Position numbers and translations under genes: made by a program. Shown here one piece after another: positions 6,636 through 11,266 of a DNA stretch of 11,266 nt. The notes below the pieces were generated by a model, which saw only the letters and a list, made by a program, of their open reading frames with translations, did not search any database and was not told where the DNA came from. The stretch's first letter is position 1. Every line of letters begins with the position of its first letter. The DNA comes from Oscillospiraceae bacterium (GTDB lineage Bacteria; Bacillota_A; Clostridia; Oscillospirales; Oscillospiraceae). The stretch spans positions 1 through 11,266 of the forward strand of contig SVLG01000062.1 of assembly GCA_015068055.1 (NCBI GenBank), given 5' to 3'.

Positions 6636-7580
6636 ATGCGATACTATGCCGCCCCCATGGAGGGGCTTACCGCCCGGGCCTGGCGCACCGTGCATCATAA
6701 ATACTTTCCCGGTGCGGATAAGTACTATACGCCCTTTCTTTCGGTGACGGCGGACTATACCTTTCGGGAGAGGGAACTGCGGGAGCTTCTGCCGCTGGAG
6801 ACGGGCTACACCATCGTGCCACAGTTGCTGACCAAAAACGCCGACGACTTTCTCCGCGGGGCGGAGGAACTCTTTGCCATGGGTTTTGAGGAGGTAAACC
6901 TCAACATCGGCTGCCCCTCGGGTACTGTGGTGGCCAAGGGGAAGGGCAGCGGCATGCTCCGGGATGTCGATGCGCTGGACGCTTTTCTGGCGGACATCTA
7001 CGAAAAGGCTCCCGGTAAGATCTCCGTGAAAACCCGTCTCGGCATCGAAAACCCGGCGGAATTTGAACGGCTGCTGACCATTTATGAGAAGTATCCCATC
7101 CACGAGCTGACCGTCCATGCCCGGACCCGTAAAGAGATGTACAAGGGTGCTGTCCATCATGACAGCTACGTGCTGGCGGAGCTGAGCGGGAAACTGCCCC
7201 TTTGCTATAACGGCGACCTTTTCACCCCCGGCGACGTTTCCGCCTTTGCCGCGGCGCATCCTGTCACGCAGGCACTGATGCTGGGCCGCGGTCTCATCGG
7301 GGACCCTGCGCTGATCCGCCGCTGCCGCGGCGGCGCGGCGGCATCCAGAGAGGAGCTTCGAGCCTACCACGATGAGCTGCTGGTGACCTATCACGAGGGG
7401 ATGAAAAGTCTCTGGAATGCCATGCTCCATATGAAGGAGCATTGGGTAGGGCTGATGGGCCTTTTTGCCGACGATGGCAGGTGCCGCAAGCGCATGGCCC
7501 GGGCCAAAAACGCCGCTGACTATCTCAGCGCCGTGGAAGCTGTATTTTCGTATCTTCCCATGAAGGAGGAAGTGAAATGA
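6636..7580 (+). CDS. dus: tRNA-dihydrouridine synthase family protein
   Basis: A 314-residue FMN-dependent enzyme that reduces uridines in tRNA to dihydrouridine with NADPH. The N-terminal TIM-barrel domain shows AAPMEGLT (5-12, FMN/uridine site), VPQLL (61-65), NLNIGCPSG (88-96, catalytic acid Cys93), VKTRLG (131-136), VHARTR (160-165), YNGDL (191-195) and MLGRGLIGDP (215-224, FMN phosphate). Residues from about 235 form the helical C-terminal domain used for tRNA binding. The motif after the cysteine reads TVVAKGKGSGML rather than the more usual GALL ending, so it belongs to a divergent bacterial subgroup; DusA, DusB or DusC cannot be told apart by eye. GAGGAG overlaps the TGA of the HAD gene. 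The stop overlaps the next start by 4 bases (ATGA). tRNA modification genes are often scattered in unrelated operons, so the neighbours do not imply a shared pathway. Confidence 0.92.
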   Translation: MRYYAAPMEGLTARAWRTVHHKYFPGADKYYTPFLSVTADYTFRERELRELLPLETGYTIVPQLLTKNADDFLRGAEELFAMGFEEVNLNIGCPSGTVVAKGKGSGMLRDVDALDAFLADIYEKAPGKISVKTRLGIENPAEFERLLTIYEKYPIHELTVHARTRKEMYKGAVHHDSYVLAELSGKLPLCYNGDLFTPGDVSAFAAAHPVTQALMLGRGLIGDPALIRRCRGGAAASREELRAYHDELLVTYHEGMKSLWNAMLHMKEHWVGLMGLFADDGRCRKRMARAKNAADYLSAVEAVFSYLPMKEEVK

Positions 7581-8458
7581 GTGCAAATATCAGGGGGACC
7601 CTCTATGCGGTGATGGCTGCCTTTTTCTGGAGCCTGCTGGTACTCTTTTCCCGCTGGCTCAACGCCATCGGCATCTATGCGCTGGAGATCGCTCAGATCC
7701 GGCTCAGCGTAGGTGCTCTGGCTCTGGCGGTGTACATTTTCTTTTATCACCGGGACCAGTTCCGGATAAGACTCAGAGATATATGGTGCTTTGTGGGCAG
7801 CGGCATGGTCAGCGTGCTGCTTTTTACCGTGCTGTACTTCAAGTCGCTGGAGTATGCCAGCATTCCCACGGCCAGTGTGCTGATCAGCATGTCACCCATC
7901 TATGTGACCATCAACAGTATGCTGCTTTTTAAGGAGAAGATGACCCGCAGCAAGCTGACGGCCCTGATCATGTCTATCACCGGCTGCGTGCTGGTTTCGG
8001 GGATCGCCTCCGGTTTCCACGGCAGTGCGCTGGGCGTGCTGCTGGCTGTGGGCGCCGGCTTCTTCTACTCCTTCTATCCCATTTTCAGCCGTTTTGCCAT
8101 CAACAAGGGCTATCAGAGCTGGACCATCGTGTTCTATTCCTTCCTGCTGGCCTCCGTGGGCTGTGCCTTTTTCTCCGACTGGGGACATATCGGCCGGACG
8201 CTGGTGAGTGCAGGCAGCGCCTGGATGCTTTATCTGGGGCTTGGTCTGCTGACGGGCTTTTTTGCCTATGTGAGCTTTTCCAAGGCGCTGGAGTGCATGG
8301 AGTCCTCCCGGGCCACGGTGGCCTCCAGCAGTGAGAGTGCTTTTTGCGTGATTCTGGGCATCCTCTTTTTTGCCGAATGGCCGGATCTGCTGGGCTTTAT
8401 CGGTCTGGTGCTGATACTCGGAGCTCTATATGTGCTGAACATGGAGAGGAAACAATAA
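7577..8458 (+). CDS. EamA/DMT-superfamily transporter (copy 2)
   Basis: A 293-residue membrane protein of about ten helices with two EamA repeats. The diagnostic repeat ends are SPIYVTINSMLLFKEKMTRS (106-125) and SSESAFCVILGILFFAEWPD (251-270). Family members are mostly metabolite exporters, but the substrate here cannot be read from sequence. It is only distantly like the EamA protein at 2120-2986 (different loops and signature residues), so a recent tandem duplication is unlikely. The start is fixed by the ATGA overlap with the tRNA-dihydrouridine synthase stop and by AAGGAGG ahead of it, which indicates coupled translation. It is the last gene of the asparaginase operon and ends directly in a strong bidirectional terminator. 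Export of a product such as aspartate or another amino acid would fit with asparaginase, but this is speculation. Confidence 0.91.
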   Translation: MSANIRGTLYAVMAAFFWSLLVLFSRWLNAIGIYALEIAQIRLSVGALALAVYIFFYHRDQFRIRLRDIWCFVGSGMVSVLLFTVLYFKSLEYASIPTASVLISMSPIYVTINSMLLFKEKMTRSKLTALIMSITGCVLVSGIASGFHGSALGVLLAVGAGFFYSFYPIFSRFAINKGYQSWTIVFYSFLLASVGCAFFSDWGHIGRTLVSAGSAWMLYLGLGLLTGFFAYVSFSKALECMESSRATVASSSESAFCVILGILFFAEWPDLLGFIGLVLILGALYVLNMERKQ

Positions 8459-8490
8459 AAAATCCCGTTCCGAAAGGAACGGGATTTTTT
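8457..8490. terminator. Bidirectional Rho-independent terminator between convergent operons
   Basis: An A6 run, TCCCGTTCC (8463-8471), a GAAA loop, GGAACGGGA (8476-8484) and a T6 run form a symmetric hairpin. GAAA is a GNRA tetraloop. It overlaps the stop of the upstream transporter and lies 8 bases from the stop of citF on the opposite strand, so one element serves both operons. Confidence 0.96.
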
Positions 8491-8498
8491 GGCATAAT

Positions 8499-9902
8499 TC
8501 AGCGGATGGTACGGATTTCGTCGATGACGTTGCCGTCGCGGTAGAAGACCTTGGCGCAGACACGGCCGGTGTTCTCTCGCTTGGCGGGAACGCCGGAGAT
8601 CTCCTCGGCCACGCGCTTGAGATCGTGGATGTCCACCACATGGATGCCGGCATCCACAAGACGGTCACGAAGCTCGGTGCGCTCGGGGTTTACGGCCACG
8701 CCGCGCTGGGTCACCAGCACGTCGATGGTCTTGCCCGGGGTGGTAAGGCAGCCCACGCGGTCGGTGACGATGGGGAGACGGGCACGGACCAGCGGGGCAA
8801 TGATCATAGCCAGCTTGGCGCCCGCTGCGGTGTCGCTGTGGCCGCCGCTGCCGCCAATGATGCAGCCGGTGGAGTCGGTGTGGACGTTGACGTTGAAGTC
8901 AGTGTCGATCTCGGTGGCACCGAGGATAACGGTGTCAAGGCTGTCCACGCAGGAGCTCTTGGAGGCGGGGCCGGCATACTGCATGGCGGAGACCTCACGA
9001 TGACGGGGGTCGGAGCAGATGGAGGCCACGGCATCCAGGTCGAAGCACTGCACGTCCATCAGAGACTTGAAGCAGCCGGCCCGGAGCATATCCACCATAT
9101 AGCCGGTGATGCCGCCGAGGGCATAGCTGCCCTGCACGCCCTTGCGGAGCATGATGTCCTTCAGGTACTTGGCAGCGGCCAGGGAGGCGCCGCCGGCGCC
9201 GGTCTGGAAGGCAAAGCCGTCCTGCAGCAGGCCGGAAGCCTCGATGACCTTGGCTGCGGTCTCGGCCATGATGAGACCAACGGGGTCACGGGTGATCTTG
9301 GTGGTGCCGGAGACGATGCCCTTGGGGTCGCCGATGGACTCCACGGCCACCACGTAGTCGGCGCAGGTCTCGGGCAGAGAAAAGTCGGTGAGGGGGTAGG
9401 GCACCAGGTTGTCGGTGACGATGATCACCTTTTTGGCATACTGGGCGTCGGCGAAGGCATAGCCCAGAGAGCCGCAGGCGCTCTTGCCGTGCTTGCCGGA
9501 GCAGTTGCCCATGGTGTCGCTGGTGGGAGCAGCCAGAATGGCCAGATCCACGGGGGTGCGGCCCAGCTGCATGTCGCTGGCGCGGCCGCCGTGGGTGCGG
9601 AACTCCACGGGCTCCTCCATCAGGCCGTTGACAATCTGCCGGCCGAGGACGCTGGACATGTAGTTGCACTGGAGTTTGCGTACAACACCGCTCTGGATGT
9701 GCCCGGCCAGAGGGGCATGACAGTCGAAGAAGCTGGAGGAGTTAACGGTGAGACCCTTGATGCCGAGGGCGGCGATTTCGTCCATGGCCATGTTGAGGAC
9801 ATAGTCACCGTTGCGCAGGTGATGGTGGAAGGAGACGGTCATGCCGTCCTGAAGACCGCAGAGCTGAATGGCTTCACGGAGAGTTTTTACGACCTTATCC
9901 AC
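8499..9902 (-). CDS. citF: Citrate lyase alpha subunit (citrate:acetyl-ACP transferase)
   Basis: A 467-residue protein of the CitF family. This subunit swaps the acetyl group on the acyl carrier protein CitD for citrate, making citryl-ACP, in the cytosolic citrate lyase complex. Conserved blocks include MTVSFHHHLRNGDYVLNM (21-38), FRTHGGRAS (101-109), GNCSGKHGKSACGSLGYA (132-149), FQTGAGGASLAA (232-243), YALGGITGYMVD (260-271), EIDTDFNVNV (331-340) and GGSGGHSDTAAGAKL (350-364), the last two typical of CoA-transferase-like CitF. The start is GTG 9902, with AAAGGAG 7 bases away; it overlaps the citE stop by 8 bases. Characterised CitF proteins are about 508 residues, so this one lacks roughly 40 N-terminal residues. 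A longer open frame to 9944 exists but lies inside citE and lacks a suitable site. Citramalate lyase alpha is an alternative identity. Confidence 0.92.
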   Translation of the reverse strand: MDKVVKTLREAIQLCGLQDGMTVSFHHHLRNGDYVLNMAMDEIAALGIKGLTVNSSSFFDCHAPLAGHIQSGVVRKLQCNYMSSVLGRQIVNGLMEEPVEFRTHGGRASDMQLGRTPVDLAILAAPTSDTMGNCSGKHGKSACGSLGYAFADAQYAKKVIIVTDNLVPYPLTDFSLPETCADYVVAVESIGDPKGIVSGTTKITRDPVGLIMAETAAKVIEASGLLQDGFAFQTGAGGASLAAAKYLKDIMLRKGVQGSYALGGITGYMVDMLRAGCFKSLMDVQCFDLDAVASICSDPRHREVSAMQYAGPASKSSCVDSLDTVILGATEIDTDFNVNVHTDSTGCIIGGSGGHSDTAAGAKLAMIIAPLVRARLPIVTDRVGCLTTPGKTIDVLVTQRGVAVNPERTELRDRLVDAGIHVVDIHDLKRVAEEISGVPAKRENTGRVCAKVFYRDGNVIDEIRTIR

Positions 9903-10779
9903 GGCAAAGCTCCTTTCCAAGGCCCAGGGCCTTCGCGGTGTCAATGGTGCGCTGGGCGCGCATAACGATGGGGGCGTCGATCATCTTGCCACGCAGGGCC
10001 ACGACGCCGGTGCCGCGCTTCTTGCCTTCCTCGATGGCGTCCATGACCTCGTAGGCGTAGGCGATGTCGGCGGCGGTGGGGGAGAATACTTCGTTGATAA
10101 CGCCCACGTGGCGGGGGGCGATGGAGCTCTTGCCGGTGAAGCCAAGGCTCTTGGCGTACTCGGCGTCCACGCGGATGCCCTCGTCGTCGTTGACGTCGGT
10201 GAAGGGTGTGTCGTACACGTCCACACCGGCGGCCTTGGCCGCGCAGACCAGACGCTTGCGGGCGTAGTCGATCTCGTTGCCTTCCTTGGTGCGCTTGCAG
10301 CCGAGGTCGGCGGTCAGGTCCTCAGCGCCCAGGAAAAGGGCGCGGACGCGCTTGGAGGCGCAGGCAATCTGGAAAGAATTCTCCACACCCAGAGCGGTTT
10401 CGATCAGGGGAAGAAGGCCCACGGTGCCCACTTCCATGCCGTTCTTTTCTTCCAGCATGGTGATCTCCTCATCGATGAGACGAATGGACTCGGCGCTGAA
10501 GACTTTGGGGGGCATGATGATGTCGGGCTTGTAGGGGATGAGAGCCGCCAGGTCCTGCTGCCAGTAGGGGGAGTCGGTGGCATTGATGCGGACGATGACG
10601 GTGCAGCCGGCGGGACGGGTGTAGCGCAGGGTGTTGCGGACGAGAACACGGGCGGCATCCTTCTGGTCGGGGGCCACGGCGTCTTCCAGGTCGAAGATCA
10701 CGGCATCGGCACCCAGCTCCTCGCCATGGATGATGACGTTGGGCTTATTGCCGGGCAGGAACAGCATGGAACGGATCAT
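9895..10779 (-). CDS. citE: Citrate lyase beta subunit (citryl-ACP lyase)
   Basis: A 294-residue TIM-barrel protein of the HpcH/HpaI-CitE family. In the citrate lyase complex it cleaves citryl-ACP to oxaloacetate and acetyl-ACP. Seen motifs are MLFLPGNKP (5-13), DAVIFDLEDAVAP (25-37, acidic residues), VIVRINATDS (61-70, Arg64), PPKV (90-93), LLPLIETALGV (122-132, Glu127) and LFLGAEDLTADLG (148-160, metal-binding acidic pair Glu153/Asp154). Length is normal for CitE (about 290-300). ATG 10779 overlaps the citD stop as ATGA, and GAGGAGG precedes it. Stand-alone CitE-like proteins exist with other roles, but placement between citD and citF makes the lyase complex assignment strong. If the substrate were citramalate, the products would be pyruvate and acetate. 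Confidence 0.94.
   Translation of the reverse strand: MIRSMLFLPGNKPNVIIHGEELGADAVIFDLEDAVAPDQKDAARVLVRNTLRYTRPAGCTVIVRINATDSPYWQQDLAALIPYKPDIIMPPKVFSAESIRLIDEEITMLEEKNGMEVGTVGLLPLIETALGVENSFQIACASKRVRALFLGAEDLTADLGCKRTKEGNEIDYARKRLVCAAKAAGVDVYDTPFTDVNDDEGIRVDAEYAKSLGFTGKSSIAPRHVGVINEVFSPTAADIAYAYEVMDAIEEGKKRGTGVVALRGKMIDAPIVMRAQRTIDTAKALGLGKELCRG
9900..9916 (-). promoter_or_regulatory. Ribosome binding site deciding the GTG start of citF
   Basis: Read on the minus strand, AAAGGAG (9916-9910) is followed after 7 bases by GTG (9902-9900). The site lies within the last codons of citE and the GTG overlaps the citE stop as GTGGATAA. No ATG in the same frame near this point has comparable spacing. 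Confidence 0.8.
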
Positions 10780-11051
10780 TCGGCTACCTCCTCTGCACGC
10801 ATAACAGCGGTCTCCACGCGGGCACGGATCACGCAGTCAAGAGCGCCGCGGTCCATGACGCGGACGCGGGCGTTCTCGACGCCCTGCTCCTGCAGGGTCT
10901 CCATGACAGCGCTGCGGATGGCTTCGCCAAACTGGAAGAGAACCACGGATTCAACATCGATTTCAATGCCGCTTTCGTTGGGCGCAATGTGTACCAGCAC
11001 GTCGCTGGACTCAACAGTACCCGCGCTGGCCTCTTTTACGATTCTTTTCAC
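10776..11051 (-). CDS. citD: Citrate lyase gamma subunit (acyl carrier protein)
   Basis: A 91-residue acyl carrier protein carrying a phosphoribosyl-dephospho-CoA arm, to which the acetyl and citryl groups are bound. The block AGTVESSDVLVHIAPNESG (10-28) matches the Klebsiella CitD attachment region; Ser15 here aligns with the modified Ser14 of that protein. LFQFGEAI (38-45) and RGALDCVIRARVETA (68-82) are conserved C-terminal parts. It starts with GTG at 11051 and AAGGAGA lies upstream at good spacing. The gene is promoter-proximal and overlaps citE by 4 bases. Attachment of the prosthetic group needs CitX and CitG/MdcB-type enzymes and activation needs CitC acetate:SH-ligase; none is encoded in this window, so they must lie elsewhere if the complex is active. 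Confidence 0.93.
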   Translation of the reverse strand: MKRIVKEASAGTVESSDVLVHIAPNESGIEIDVESVVLFQFGEAIRSAVMETLQEQGVENARVRVMDRGALDCVIRARVETAVMRAEEVAE

Positions 11052-11062
11052 GGATATTCTCC

Positions 11063-11091
11063 TTTACTTTCCATACGGAATAGGATATATT
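11063..11091 (+). promoter_or_regulatory. Predicted promoter for the rightmost plus-strand gene
   Basis: TTTACT (11063-11068) and TATATT (11086-11091) are separated by 17 bases. Transcription would begin near 11098, giving a leader of about 26 bases with AGGAGG before ATG 11124. The -35 box overlaps the ribosome binding site region of citD on the other strand, so the two divergent units are tightly packed. Confidence 0.6.
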
Positions 11092-11112
11092 GTTTCATAA
11101 CATGATTGGCAG
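11084..11112 (-). promoter_or_regulatory. Possible citDEF promoter overlapping the divergent promoter
   Basis: On the minus strand CTGCCA (11112-11107) and TATATC (11089-11084) are spaced 17 bases and each matches consensus at four of six positions, so the call is weak. Its -10 shares four bases with the -10 of the plus-strand promoter. If real, the two promoters cannot be occupied at once. It is the best candidate I found in the 72-base intergenic region. Confidence 0.3.
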
Positions 11113-11123
11113 GAGGAAACAGT

Positions 11124-11266
11124 ATGTTCGTACCGAGAACTCTGCGCAACCACTCGTATACCATCTTTTTTGCTCCCCGCGGGAGAAAACGTATCTTTGA
11201 GCTGGGCATGCAGATCTCCCAGCAGTACCTGAGCCCCACCGACCAGATCATCGGTCTCATCGGAGA
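11124..11266 (+). CDS. Unrecognised protein, N-terminal 47 residues (3' truncated by window edge)
   Basis: An open frame begins at ATG 11124 with AGGAGG (11111-11116) at good spacing and runs to the window end. The visible protein starts MFVPRTLRNHSYTIFFAPRG, is basic at first, then reads RIFELGMQISQQYLSPTD and ends in IIGLIG. That ending is a hydrophobic strand finishing in Gly, the kind of sequence that leads into a P-loop (GxxGxGKS). A nucleotide-binding protein is therefore possible, but the decisive residues lie outside the window. It is transcribed divergently from citDEF across 72 bases, and that arrangement suggests shared or related regulation. I do not recognise it as a typical cit regulator (CitA/CitB, CitO) or a cit accessory enzyme from this fragment. 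That it is a real gene is well supported; its function is not. Confidence 0.75.
   Translation, partial: MFVPRTLRNHSYTIFFAPRGRKRIFELGMQISQQYLSPTDQIIGLIG

Noticed and set aside
5823..7586. A 587-codon minus-strand frame opposite the HAD and Dus genes
   Set aside because: Antisense shadow with no domain; the plus-strand genes have complete catalytic motifs.
2120..8458. The two EamA transporters as a recent duplication
   Set aside because: Their sequences differ through most helices and in the repeat signature motifs, so they look like distant members of a large family rather than recent copies.
8625..11100. Two long plus-strand open frames (446 and 410 codons) opposite citF, citE and citD
   Set aside because: The translations are Gly/Val/Ala/His-rich antisense products without motifs or suitable starts, and they oppose three strongly conserved cit genes.
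11091..11121. Inverted repeat TGTTTC / GAAACA flanking the leader of the rightmost gene
   Set aside because: Only 6-bp arms with a 19-base gap; the left arm lies at the -10 and would mostly be outside the transcript. Too weak to call as an operator or riboswitch.

Overview
The window looks like a chromosomal segment of a moderately GC-rich anaerobic Firmicute, probably a gut member of class Clostridia (Oscillospiraceae-like). This rests on the strong AGGAGG-type ribosome binding sites, sigma-A-like promoters, tight co-directional gene runs, U-tract terminators, and a gene set suited to amino acid and organic acid fermentation. The genus-level guess is inference; no rRNA or other marker is present. 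Coding density is very high: the longest gap is about 185 bases (2987-3171), so no stretch over 300 bases lacks a gene.

Layout. (1) 2-2986, plus strand: the 3' end of a phenylacetate-CoA ligase (PaaK family), a tandem ACT-domain protein, a class I/II aminotransferase, a perfect hairpin, and an EamA/DMT exporter that ends at a strong terminator. The first three genes fit oxidative fermentation of aromatic (or similar) amino acids: transamination to a 2-oxoacid, oxidation to an acyl-CoA by an oxidoreductase not in this window, then acid release with ATP formation by the ligase. (2) 3081-4746: a monocistronic sodium:solute symporter with its own extended -10 promoter. That promoter is overlaid by an 18-bp imperfect direct repeat that looks like an operator. 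(3) 4763-8490: a four-gene unit of type I L-asparaginase, Cof-type HAD phosphatase, tRNA-dihydrouridine synthase and a second EamA transporter. It has a good promoter whose -10 box lies inside a 7-bp inverted repeat, and it ends in a bidirectional terminator. (4) 8499-11051, minus strand: a compact citDEF operon (citrate lyase gamma, beta and alpha) with overlapping genes and GTG starts for citD and citF. It converges on the terminator it shares with region 3. (5) 11124-end, plus strand: the first 47 codons of an unrecognised gene, divergent from citD across only 72 bases of promoter DNA.

Taken together, the region reads as core catabolic chromosome: amino acid uptake and breakdown, organic acid cleavage, metabolite efflux and one tRNA modification gene. 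I see no mobile element, phage gene, CRISPR array, tRNA or rRNA. The points most worth a second look are the two putative operators, the citDEF operon without the usual cit accessory genes and with a short CitF, and the divergent unknown gene.
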